A DNA stretch of 64,000 nucleotides from Bog-756 sp963710495 (GTDB lineage: Bacteria; Actinomycetota; Acidimicrobiia; Acidimicrobiales; RAAP-2), in NCBI GenBank assembly GCA_963710495.1, contig CAVQAI010000012.1:682001-746000 (forward strand), written 5' to 3'. Within the stretch, counting starts at the first letter, position 1. Each line of letters opens with the position of its first letter. Both the position numbers and the translations under genes were made by a program. The notes below the pieces were generated by a model. It was not told the DNA's origin. It was given only the letters and a program-made list of their open reading frames with translations, and did no database searches. Positions 35,128 to 43,449 of the stretch are shown here, one piece after another.

Positions 35128-35787
35128 ATGAGGAGATGGGTAGCTGGTGGCATGCTCCTTGGCGCACTACTCCTCGCAGCTTGCTCGTCATCAGGCAGCT
35201 CATCGCCCACGACGAGCAAGGCAGCAGCACGACCGTCGATTCCGACTTCTTCTGTACCGGTCACGACCACCACCGTTCCAAGCGCCCAGCAGTACCTACT
35301 CTCGATCTCCGACCTGCCTACCGGTTGGTCGGTCGACAACACTCAGCAGTCAGCCACTGACAGCTGCTATTACGACCCACTGACCAAGGTCCCCTCCGCC
35401 TCCTACGCCCATGCCGCTTTTGCTGAAGGCGGGAACGTCCCCGAGCTTGTCGAGGAGTTGGCTGTCTTCACCTCGCCCTCAGCTGCGTCCTCCGCGTTCA
35501 CCACCATCAAGCACACGCTCGACGGCTGTACGCAGTTCAACGAGACCTCCAACTCTGAGACCATCACCGGCACCATGGGGGCCATGTCGTCGCCTTCCTA
35601 CGGGAACAAGAGCACGGCCTACGACGCCACGTTGAATGTGGAGGGTGAGACCCTGAACCAGGGATTCGTCGTCGTCCAGAAAGGCCCGTTCGTTGTCGCC
35701 GTCGCACTGGGCGACATTGGCTCTGTCGATTCGGACACCCTGCAGGGATTCGTCGCCCAGGGCGTTGGGAAGCTCCCTGTGGGATGA
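35128..35787 (+). CDS. Secreted lipoprotein, unknown function
   Basis: A 219-residue protein. Signal MRRWVAGGMLLGALLLAACS ends in a lipobox LAAC, so the mature protein is lipid-anchored outside the membrane. A Ser/Thr linker leads to a 170-residue domain with two cysteines (TDSCYYDP and DGCTQF) that may form a disulfide. The layout resembles the extracytoplasmic sensor domains of mycobacterial lipoproteins, but the match is only general. Its stop overlaps the next gene by ATGA. Confidence 0.65.
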   Translation: MRRWVAGGMLLGALLLAACSSSGSSSPTTSKAAARPSIPTSSVPVTTTTVPSAQQYLLSISDLPTGWSVDNTQQSATDSCYYDPLTKVPSASYAHAAFAEGGNVPELVEELAVFTSPSAASSAFTTIKHTLDGCTQFNETSNSETITGTMGAMSSPSYGNKSTAYDATLNVEGETLNQGFVVVQKGPFVVAVALGDIGSVDSDTLQGFVAQGVGKLPVG

Positions 35788-35963
35788 GTGGGGGCCCTCG
35801 GTGGGCGCCGAGCGCCTGGGCGTCGGGAAGTCAAGCGCCGTGCATGATTGGGCGTTACCGGGACCTCGGCATTCCTGATGCCGTCAAGATGGTCGGGTCC
35901 GTGGGAATCTGGGACTGGAATGACGTCGAGAAGTGGGCCAAGGACACGGGGAGACTCAAGTGA
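35784..35963 (+). CDS. 59-residue HTH-like small protein
   Basis: Starts inside the lipoprotein stop (ATGA). The second half reads YRDLGIPDAVKMVG, then WDWNDVEKWAKDTGRL. The latter is the C-terminal wing pattern of AlpA/excisionase-type DNA-binding proteins, but the usual recognition helix is poorly preserved. It may be a decayed or divergent regulator. Confidence 0.45.
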   Translation: MSGGPRWAPSAWASGSQAPCMIGRYRDLGIPDAVKMVGSVGIWDWNDVEKWAKDTGRLK

Positions 35964-36030
35964 GTACCTGCCAGGAACCTCAGGCATGTCACTACTTCGC
36001 CCTAAGATGATTTAGGAGGTGTCGGACTCC

Positions 36031-36799
36031 ATGAATGATGGCGAAGCGCGGATAGCGCCCCTTGATCGAGAGATGTTCACAGAGGTGGCTGCCGCGTGGT
36101 TCTTGCAGGTTCACCCGTCCACACTGCACTACTGGCTCGAGGGTGGTGAGCGTCGCGGGAAGCTCTACCCGCCCGTGGTTCGCGCCGAGCCGACCGGCAG
36201 GCGGCAAGTGACCTGGGGCGAGTTTGTCGAGCTGGGGCTGCTACGTCTCTACCGCAAGGATCACAAAGTCCCTATGCCAGAACTACGAGCAACGATCGAG
36301 ATTCTGCGTGAGGAACTCGGCGTGTCGTATCCGCTCGCCCATTCGCTGCCGTTCGTTGGCGAAGGACGGCACTTACTGCAGCGAGCACAAGAGGATGCGA
36401 AGCTGCCCGCCGAGTTCTGCCTTGTGGCCATTGCGAGCAAGCAGCTCGTTTTGACGCCACCGAGTCAAGCGTTCTTTGACAGGGTCGAATGGGATGCCAA
36501 CCTCGCAGCTGCATGGAAGCCTCACGACGACATGGCGTCTCCGGTCCGAATGAATCCGAAGGGTCCGTTTCGGAGTGCCTGCGGTCCGAGGTGTGAAGAC
36601 GGCAACGATATGGGAGCACCTCAATGCAGACGAGTCGCATGAGGAGGTCGCAAACTCGTTCGGGCTCAGCGAACGGGACGTCCGCTGGGCGGAGGCATAT
36701 GAGAACTCCGCTCAGGCCGCGGGAAGCTTGCGGAGGTTCGTTTTTACTTTGACGCGGACATCCTCGGCGTGGCGAAGATACTTGCCAGCCTCCGTCTAG
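36031..36799 (+). pseudogene. HTH-DUF433 antitoxin, split by a frameshift
   Basis: The N-terminal part (MNDGEARIAPLDREMFTEVA) contains a helix-turn-helix with VHPSTLHYWLEG. Frame is lost near 36570-36577. One base over, the DUF433 domain continues: VPAVRGVKTATIWEHLNADE and SFGLSERDVRWAEAYE. Together these make the standard antitoxin partner of PIN-like (VapC45-type) toxins. Start ATG 36031 has AGGAGG upstream. Past the DUF433 domain the second frame runs over the toxin gene to a stop at 36799, so the native stop is also missing. Either the pair has decayed or the sequence has indels. Confidence 0.65.
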
Positions 36800-37146
36800 A
36801 CGTCACATATCCGGGTGATCCTGGGATCCATCTGCACAAGCGGGATCGTCCTGCGTGTCCAATAGATCCTGAAACCGATGACGAGGTGTGGATTCCGGAC
36901 GTAACGTGTCGCGACTGGCTTATCGTCACGTGTGATGCTCAAATCCGAGAGCACCTCGCCGAGATTGAAGCCGTCCGCTCCGCAGGCGCTCGTATGGTTG
37001 TGTTGTCCGGCCCAGACGCCGTCTCAACCTGGGACCAGCTAGAGGTGGTTATGCGCCGGTGGCGGCAGATGGAGCTACTACTCGACGAAGACGGGCCATT
37101 CATCCGGATGGCTACCCGGAGCCAGCTTGCGCCGCTGACTCTCTGA
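36703..37146 (+). pseudogene. PIN-like toxin frame without a proper start
   Basis: The open stretch encodes VRFYFDADILGVAKILASLR, the N-terminus of DUF5615/PIN_8-like toxins, with the first catalytic Asp. LIVTCDAQIREHLAEI follows, with further acidic residues. Such toxins are RNases neutralised by the HTH-DUF433 protein encoded just upstream. No ATG, GTG or TTG lies before the essential FYFDAD; the first GTG (36769) would delete it. A lost start or an indel is likely. Confidence 0.6.
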
Positions 37147-37161
37147 TCGCCGACAGTAGCC

Positions 37162-37368
37162 TCACCTAGTCCGCTGGACGGCGTCCAGGTCGGCTACATG
37201 ACCGTCGCACGCCGCGACGGTGTGCCACCGCCCGGCCCCGTCCTTGAACCGCCCCCGCCACACCACAGCGTACGGGCAGTGCTGGGCGTGCCCCGTTCCG
37301 TCCTCGGCCTGGATTAGCCGGAAGCACTGCCCCGAGGTCAGGCAGAAGGCTTCGGCGTAGTGCTCCAC
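37162..37368 (-). CDS. 68-residue Cys/His-rich protein
   Basis: GTG start at 37368. Cys and His residues are spaced as FCLTSGQC, QHCPY and ACDGHVADL, which could bind one metal ion. The C-terminus DLDAVQRTR matches that of the unknown protein ending at 33180 (LDAVQRIG), part of a shared 30-bp repeat. Function unknown. Confidence 0.5.
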   Translation of the reverse strand: MEHYAEAFCLTSGQCFRLIQAEDGTGHAQHCPYAVVWRGRFKDGAGRWHTVAACDGHVADLDAVQRTR

Positions 37369-37414
37369 GGGGTCAGGGTAGGACGGGGTCGTATTAGCCC
37401 GTCCACAGAACCCC

Positions 37415-37977
37415 TCAAGTCTTGGGTGCGAACAATCGACGCTTGAGCTCGTCCCACGGGTCAGGTCCGAGTCCGATTCGAGCTCTCAGCTCGTCGTACG
37501 GGTCGACGTAATCCTTCGGCAGCCGCTCGTCAGGCAGCCGTGTCCCGCAGTCCAAGCACCTGACGACGTTGCGCCCCCGCTCCTTGGGGTAGTAGGGCCG
37601 ATGCTCGCCCGAGGCACACCTCGCCTTGACAGCCATCTCGCTCTTCGCGACTCCTGCTTGAGCTCCTCCATCCGGGCTTGGTGGGCCGCTCGCTTCTTGG
37701 CACGCTCCTGCGCACGCTGGTTCTTGTACTGCGCTCGGCGGACTTTGTATTCGTCCGTCCGACGAAACTCCCTCATCCGATCCTGGTGCGCTGTCCATTC
37801 CCGCTTCGGGAATGCCACCACTAGGCAAATGCACCCCACAATCCAGATTGCGTACGCCCCTAGCGGCATCGGACCTCCCCCGAGACCAGCGCCCAGGACG
37901 CCGACTGCGAAGAAGATGCCTCCGACTACCCCGAGAGCTACCTTGCCGGGGCTCCGCTGTTGTGAGTCAGTAGTCAC
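37415..37977 (-). CDS. Two-span membrane protein with coiled coil and zinc ribbon (frameshifted)
   Basis: From GTG 37977 the protein has two hydrophobic spans (VALGVVGGIFFAVGVLGAGL, then YAIWIVGCICLVVAF) and a charged coiled coil (NQRAQERAKKRAAHQARMEE). Near 37640 the frame breaks. One base over it continues KSEMAVKARC and VVRCLDCGTRLPDERLP, a Cys4-like zinc ribbon, and ends LKRRLFAPKT at 37415. The total of 563 bases is one short of a multiple of three, fitting one missing base. Function unknown. Confidence 0.5.
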
Positions 37978-37982
37978 GCTAG

Positions 37983-38318
37983 CTACGGGTTGAGCTGTTT
38001 AGTCGCACCCGAGGATTCAGCATCAGTGCAGCCCTTAATCCAGTCGGAACCGGTGTCGCCCGGCGGCGTCTGGTCGGGAGAAAACATCGTGCAGTTCTGA
38101 ATGGCAGTCGATTGGGATAGAGCTCGCCCACTCACGTAGCTAACCCCGTAGTTGTACCCGTCGATGTACGACCCAGAGTGAGCATTGCTGCACGCCGAAA
38201 AAGTGGCGGCAACGACGACCACCGCGGCGACTCCAGCAGTTCGCCGGATGGCACGAGACGCCCGCCATGGCCGCGATGTCGGCTCATGTTCCAGATATCG
38301 GCCGGCCCGGCACACCAC
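37983..38318 (-). CDS. Small lipoprotein, unknown function
   Basis: A 111-residue protein with a basic N-terminus and the hydrophobic stretch TAGVAAVVVVAATFSAC, which ends in a lipobox-like SAC. The mature part (about 65 residues) has a Tyr/Gly-rich segment IDGYNYGVSYVSG and two cysteines. The GTG start at 38318 gives an unusually long n-region. It lies between the integrase and the two-span membrane protein on the same strand. Confidence 0.5.
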   Translation of the reverse strand: MVCRAGRYLEHEPTSRPWRASRAIRRTAGVAAVVVVAATFSACSNAHSGSYIDGYNYGVSYVSGRALSQSTAIQNCTMFSPDQTPPGDTGSDWIKGCTDAESSGATKQLNP

Positions 38319-38348
38319 TGAAGCCCCGATGGAGCCTGCAACTAGCGG

Positions 38349-39473
38349 TTACCCCGGTAGCAAGGCGCCCATCACAGCGGCCGCTGCCTGTCCCCGTCCG
38401 GGCAGGGCGTGGGCGTAGCGGTCGAGGGTCATCCGGGTGCTGGCGTGTCCAGCTCGAGCTGACACGGTGGCTGGGTCGACCCCAGCCGCAAGCTGCTCGG
38501 AGACACTGGCATGGCGCAGGTCGTGGAACCTGACACCCCGCACCTTCGCCACAACCCGCAGTGCCGTAAAGCGGTCAGTGACCTTCGACGGCGACAGCGG
38601 CCGTGCGCCGTTGGCGTTATCGGACAGCACGTAAGGGTCGTCCACCAGTGGCGACAGGGCGCGGTGCGCCAAGTCCTCTTGCCACTTCCGGTGGTGACGG
38701 AGCAGGGCCAGTGAGCGGTCGTCCATGGCTACGGTACGGCCTCGGCCGGTCTTGGTCGTCTTGACGGTCAGCCTCTCGCCGACCTGGGACAGCGACTTCT
38801 CAATCCGCACGGAGCCGGTCTCGAGGTCGACGTCCGACCAGCGGAGAGCACAAAGCTCGCCCCGTCTGGCCCCAGTGACGAAGGCCAAGGCGATGGCTGC
38901 CGCCATGATCGGGTCGTCCGATTCGGCCGCCTTTATCAGCTTGGCCACCTGAGCCGGTGTAGGGGTCACCAGTTCGCGAGCCGGAGCGGCCGATGGGGCC
39001 GTGGCCTTCCGTGCCGGCGAGTCGTCCAGCCATCCCCACTTCACGCCCTGAGACAGCGCGGACGAGATTACAGCAGCGTGCCGGTGGACCGTCGAGTCGG
39101 CCAGGCCTTCGGCTTGCCAGGCGGAGTATGCGCTGTCTAGGTCTTGCGCTGTCAGGTCGCTGACGGGAATGTCACCAAGGCGTGGACGGATGCGGGTATC
39201 AATCTCTCGACGTGCCTCATCGAGCGTCTTGGGTGCACGACGGCGGGACTTCTGGAACGCCATCCATTCATCGAGGAGGTCACCGAAGATGCGAGCATCA
39301 CTCGATAGTGACAACGGAGGCGGAGCATCCAGCTTCTTGAGTACCTTGCGTGCCGCAGTCTTCGTACCTCTGAAGGTTTGCTGAACCTGCTTGCCGTCAA
39401 CCATGACGCGCAGACGCCAGACACCTGGCTCACGCTCCGACATGCTTCCTGCCCCGTATGCTTGCCGTGTCAT
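38349..39473 (-). CDS. Tyrosine-family integrase
   Basis: A 374-residue phage-type integrase. The N-terminal arm-binding region begins GSMSEREPGVWRLRVMVDGK. The SAM-like core-binding domain (about 65-150) includes ALSQGVKWGWLDDSPA. The catalytic domain has all key residues: Arg in FVTGARRGELCALRW, His-Leu-Arg-His in RFHDLRHASVS, RAGHAS and the nucleophile in LDRYAHAL. It would recombine attP with tRNA-Ser(GCU). Its start lies 111 bases from the tRNA, the normal place for an integrase. Confidence 0.93.
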   Translation of the reverse strand: MTRQAYGAGSMSEREPGVWRLRVMVDGKQVQQTFRGTKTAARKVLKKLDAPPPLSLSSDARIFGDLLDEWMAFQKSRRRAPKTLDEARREIDTRIRPRLGDIPVSDLTAQDLDSAYSAWQAEGLADSTVHRHAAVISSALSQGVKWGWLDDSPARKATAPSAAPARELVTPTPAQVAKLIKAAESDDPIMAAAIALAFVTGARRGELCALRWSDVDLETGSVRIEKSLSQVGERLTVKTTKTGRGRTVAMDDRSLALLRHHRKWQEDLAHRALSPLVDDPYVLSDNANGARPLSPSKVTDRFTALRVVAKVRGVRFHDLRHASVSEQLAAGVDPATVSARAGHASTRMTLDRYAHALPGRGQAAAAVMGALLPG

Positions 39474-39583
39474 GCTGTTCCTTGCCGGTCCGTTCTTCGC
39501 CTGCTACAACATTAGGACAAGAGTAGGATATGACACAAACAGGTCGATTGGGATAGGTCCAGAAACCTAGTTTGACCTGGCTC

Positions 39584-39624
39584 GGAGAGGTGCGAGAGCG
39601 GCCGAATCGGACTCACTGCTAATG
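39584..39624 (+). repeat. attR: 5' half of the intact tRNA-Ser(GCU)
   Basis: The 41 bases identical to attL at 25602-25642. Recombination happened somewhere in this identity block, which ends in the anticodon stem. Confidence 0.9.
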
Positions 39625-39672
39625 AGTTGACCCGGGAGACTGGGTCCGAGGGTTCAAATCCCTCCCTCTCCG
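39584..39672 (+). tRNA. tRNA-Ser (anticodon GCU)
   Basis: An 89-nt gene. The acceptor stem GGAGAGG/CCTCTCC is perfect. The anticodon loop CTGCTAA gives GCT, the variable arm is long, the T arm has GGTTCAAATCC and the discriminator is G. Its first 41 bases come from the element, the rest from the chromosome. The promoter must now be element-derived. Confidence 0.93.
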
Positions 39673-39731
39673 CTCTGTGCTGTGGCGGGACCGCGTTCGC
39701 GGCTGCCCCACGACACCGTGGATCTCGCCCG

Positions 39732-39826
39732 AACCAAGGTGATCCGCCCGGGCCAAGGTGATCCGCCCGGGCCAAGGTGATCCGCCCGGGCCAAGGTGAT
39801 CCGCCCGGGCCAAGGTGATCCGCCCG
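39732..39826. repeat. Five tandem 19-bp repeats
   Basis: The unit GGCCAAGGTGATCCGCCCG is repeated five times; the first copy starts AA instead of GG. The array lies between tRNA-Ser(GCU) and rimO and ends 42 bases before the rimO start. No coding sense is seen. Confidence 0.9.
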
Positions 39827-39868
39827 GTCCGCCGGTCCCGGCCCCGGGACCCCCAGTAGATTGGCCCG

Positions 39869-41354
39869 GTGACCGAGCAGTACTGGATCGAGACACTGGG
39901 CTGCCCGAAGAACCGGGTCGACTCGGACAAGTTGGCCGGCACCCTCACCCTCGAAGGCCTCCAGCCGGCCGGCTTCCGCCGAGGAAGCCGACCTGGTCGT
40001 GGTCAACACCTGCGCCTTCATCGAAGCGGCCCGCGAGGAGTCGATCGAGACGGTCCTTGCCCTGGCCGTGGCCCGGCGGAGCGGGGCGAGGCTGGTGGTG
40101 ACCGGGTGCATGGCCGAGCGGTACCGGGACGAGCTGGCCGACGCCCTCCCCGAGGTCGACCTGGTGGCACCGTTCGGGACCGTGCTCGTGCCCCAGGACC
40201 GGCGGCCCTCCGCCACCCCGGTGGCGCTCGGTGCCAAGCCTCCGCCGCCGGACCCCTCGGGCCCCGTCCCCTCGTTCGACCTCCTCAACCTCGGCCGACC
40301 TCCCTCCACTGCTCCATGGGCGTACCTCAAGGTGGCCGAGGGGTGCGACCGCAAGTGTGGCTTCTGCGCCATTCCGTCGTTCCGAGGAGCGCAGCGCTCA
40401 CGCTCCGCGGCTTCGATCCTCGATGAGCTCGAACAACTGGACGGCCCTCGGCAACCGTTGCGAGAGGTCGTCCTGGTGGCCCAAGACCTGGCGTCCTACG
40501 GCCTCGACCGGTCGGACCGGGACCGCCGCCGCCCGGGCCCGGGCCCGCGCCGGGGAGCTGGGGCCACGACCCGCCCCATCGTCGAGCTCGTCGCTGCCGT
40601 GGCCGCCCGGGTGCCCTGGACCCGCCTCCTCTACCTGTACCCGTCGGCCCTCGACGACGAGCTGGTCGACGCCATCGTGGCGACCGGTGTTGCGTACTTC
40701 GACCTGTCCCTCCAGCACGTGTCGCGCCCGCTGGTGAAGCGCATGCGAAGGTGGGGCGACGGCGACCGGTTCCTCGACCGGATCCGTTCGATCCGGGCCA
40801 CCGAGCCCCAGGCCGCATTCCGGTCCTCGTTCATCGTCGGGTACCCCGGCGAGACAGAATCGGACCATGACCTCCTACTCGAGTGGATCGAAGCGGCCCA
40901 GCTCGACTGGGTCGGCTTCTTCCCGTTCAGCAACGAGCTGGGCACCTACGCGGCGGACCTCGACGACCAGGTGCCGGCCGAGCTCGTCGGCGAGCGCCTC
41001 CAAGAATGCTCGGAGCGCCAGGACGCCATCACCGCCCGCCGCCGGGACGAGCTGGTCGGGACGACGGTCCAGGTGCTCGTGGACGCCCCGGGCGAGGGGA
41101 GGACCTACCGCGAGGCCCCCGAGATCGACGGGGTGGTGGCCGTCCCGGCCGACCTGCCCGTCGGATCGTTCGTCACCGCCGTGGTGACCGGGGCTGACGG
41201 TCCCGACCTGATGGCCGAGCCCAGGGACACCCTGGATACCGGCAACCCCGGCAACCCCGGCGAAACCAACGACACCGGCGCCACTTCCGGCCCTGCCGGT
41301 TCCCGGGTCCCGTCTGGCGTCAGATCCGAACCGGTTGCGGCGGGGACCTCATGA
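39869..41354 (+). CDS. rimO: Ribosomal protein S12 methylthiotransferase RimO (frameshifted)
   Basis: A radical-SAM methylthiotransferase that modifies an Asp of ribosomal protein S12. The N-terminal domain begins at GTG (YWIETLGCPKNRVDSDKLAG). The radical-SAM motif is CDRKCGFCAIPSFRG, and the C-terminal TRAM domain holds GTTVQVLVDAPGEGR. Near 39975 (ttccgccg) one extra base breaks the frame. The normal sequence resumes one base over as EEADLVVVNTCAFIEAA. The length of 1,486 bases is one over a multiple of three. An unusual Gly-Asn-Pro-rich tail precedes the stop. It overlaps the next gene by ATGA. Confidence 0.88.
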
Positions 41355-42092
41355 GCAGTGGCGCCCTGCGACCGGACGCGTCGGCATCGGAGGTCCCGGG
41401 GGCGGTGTCCGGAGCACCGTCGTCAGACACTGGCGGCCTTCGCATGCCCGCCACGCCCGCCCGCCTCCCCCTCCCCGCCCGCCACCCCCAGCAAGACATT
41501 CGGTCCGTCGGCCGTCCTCACCCCGGCCAACGGGATCACGCTGCTCCGCCTGCTGGCCACGCCGGTGCTCATCGCGCTGATCGTGGCGTGGGGGGCGAAT
41601 TGGTTCACGTTCGTCTTCGGCGGCGTGCTGGCCCTATCCGACGGGGTCGACGGATGGGTGGCCCGCAAGCAGGGGACCACCCATTCGGGCGCCTTCCTCG
41701 ATCCGCTGGCGGACAAGATCGTCGTGCTCGGCGCCCTGTTCGCGCTGGTGGCGAAAGGGATCGTCTGGTGGTTGCCGGTGACCCTGATCGCCGTGCGCGA
41801 AGTGGCCATGAGTGTCTACCGGTCGGTGGTCGGACGCCGGGGTGTGTCCGTCCCGGCCCGCAACACCGCCAAGCTCAAGACGCTCCTCCAGGATCTCGCC
41901 ATCGGGCTCTGCCTGGCCCCTCCGCTGGCCACCCACCAGGCTGTCCTGTCGACGGCGATCTGGGTGGCCACGGCCATGACCCTGTTCACCGGCGGCCAGT
42001 ACCTCCTCGACGGGCGCCGGGCGGCCCGGCACCGAGGGGCGGCGCCGCGCATCGGGGTCGACCGGGTCGACGGCGCCAGTCCGGCCGCCTGA
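41351..42092 (+). CDS. pgsA: CDP-alcohol phosphatidyltransferase (PgsA-like, probably frameshifted)
   Basis: An integral membrane enzyme that makes phosphatidylglycerol phosphate or a related lipid. The CDP-alcohol phosphotransferase motif is intact: SDGVDGWVARKQG followed by GAFLDPLADK. Four to five spans follow TPANGITLLRLLATPVLIAL. The start is uncertain. ATG 41351 overlaps the rimO stop (ATGA) but lies in another frame; joining them needs one extra base removed, probably in the C-rich run near 41490, and the total of 742 bases is one over a multiple of three. A GTG at 41358 is in frame but gives an Arg/Pro-rich leader. Confidence 0.8.
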
Positions 42093-42097
42093 TCGGC

Positions 42098-43449
42098 GTG
42101 CGGGTCGAGATCGTCGCCGTCGGCACGGAGCTCTTGCTCGGTCAGATCACCGACACCAACTCGACCTGGATGGGCGAGCACCTGGCCGCCACCGGCGTCT
42201 CGTGCCATTTCCGCCAGACCGTCGGTGACAACCGGGAGCGCATGGTGCTGGCCTTTCGCACCGCCCTGGCCCGGAGCGACGGGGTCATCGTCTGCGGGGG
42301 CCTCGGCCCCACCCACGACGACATCACCCGCGAGGCCATCGCCGAGGTGATGAACGTCCCGCTCCAGCGCGACGTAGAGGTCGTCGGACGGATCCGGGCC
42401 ATGTTCGCGGGCCGGGGCCGGGAGATGGCGGAGTCCAATCTGCGCCAGGCCGACGTGCCCGAAGGGGCGACGGTCATCCCCCAGACCAGGGGGACCGCGC
42501 CGGGCCTCATCTGCCCGGTAGGGCACAAGGTGATCTACGCCGTTCCCGGCGTGCCCTACGAGATGGCCGACATGTTCGAGCGCGCCATCGTCCCCGACCT
42601 CCTTCGGCGTATGGCCGAACGGGGGGAGAGCACCGGGGTCATCGCCAGCCGGGTCATCCGGACCTGGGGCATGAGCGAAGCCGCCCTGGCGGAGGCCCTG
42701 GCCGGCCACATCGAGGAGCTCGACGCGTCGCCGGGACCGTCCTCCGACGCCGACGCCGACGCCGAGCTGACGGCGCCCGGGCCACCATCGCCTTTCTGGC
42801 CAGCGGCATCGAAGGCATCAAGGTACGGGTGACGGTCCGGGCGGAGGACGAGGCCCAAGCCGCCGGACGGCTGGACGCCGAAGAGGTCGAGATCCGGCGC
42901 ATCCTCGACACCGCCGCCGGCGACGTGGTCTTCGGCATCGACGAGGAGGCCATCGAGGATGCCGTGGCCGGCGCGCTGGCCGTCGAAGGGCTCAGTGTCG
43001 GTCTGGCCGAGTCGCTCACCGGCGGATTGGCCGCGTCGAGGCTGGTCAACGTGCCCGGCGCCAGCCGGTGGTTCCGGGGCTCGGTCGTCTCCTACGCCTC
43101 CGAGGTGAAGTACGAGGTGCTGGACGTGCCCGAGGGCCCGGTGATCTCGGAAGCGGCGGCCCGGGCGATGGCCGAGGGCGCCTGCCGGGTGCTCGGCTCG
43201 GACGTCGGCCTGTCGATCACGGGGGTGGCCGGTCCGGATCCCCAGGACGGATTCCCGCCCGGCACCGTCTTCGTCGGCCTGGCCCACCCGGGCCGTGCGA
43301 CCGAGGCGGTCGGCTTCACTGTCCCCGGGGACCGGGACCGGGTCCGCCAGTACGCCACCATCGCCGCGCTGGACCTCCTGCGGCGCTCGCTGCGCCCCTC
43401 CTCCCGTGGCCCGGCGCCCCACGACGATGGAGCAACGGCCTCCCGGTAG
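42098..43449 (+). CDS. cinA: CinA-family protein (frameshifted)
   Basis: The N-terminal COG1058 domain starts MRVEIVAVGTELLLGQITDT and has GGLGPTHDD and AVPGVPYEM. The C-terminal nicotinamide-nucleotide deamidase domain has GLAESLTGGLAASRLVNVPG and ITGVAGPD. The family recycles NMN and hydrolyses ADP-ribose-type pyrophosphates. Between 42765 and 42782, in a GACGCC-repeat and GC-run area, the frame slips; the normal sequence resumes as ATIAFLASGIEGIKVRVTV. The total of 1,352 bases is one short of a multiple of three, fitting a missing base. It follows pgsA by five bases. Confidence 0.88.

Larger units (their letters stand above)
25602..39624. mobile_element. 14-kb integrative element in tRNA-Ser(GCU)
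   Basis: Two exact 41-bp copies of the 5' half of tRNA-Ser(GCU), at 25602-25642 and 39584-39624, bound the region. The right copy continues into the complete tRNA; the left breaks off at the anticodon stem. A tyrosine integrase gene ends the element next to the intact tRNA, and an excisionase-like gene lies near the left end. Cargo is mostly tiny unknown genes, with one AAA ATPase as the likely replication protein. I see no capsid, terminase, relaxase or FtsK-type gene. It supplies a new 5' half and promoter to the tRNA, the reverse of the usual arrangement in which the element restores the 3' half. Confidence 0.88.

Noticed and set aside
36721..36760. Programmed -1 frameshifting to express the PIN-like toxin
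   Set aside because: The T-run there does not form a standard slippery heptamer in the antitoxin frame, and a fused antitoxin-toxin would make little sense.
25602..39624. Element considered as a prophage
   Set aside because: No capsid, portal, terminase, tail or lysis gene is recognisable in its 14 kb.
39732..39826. Tandem 19-bp repeats considered as a CRISPR array
   Set aside because: The units are contiguous with no spacers, and no cas genes are present.
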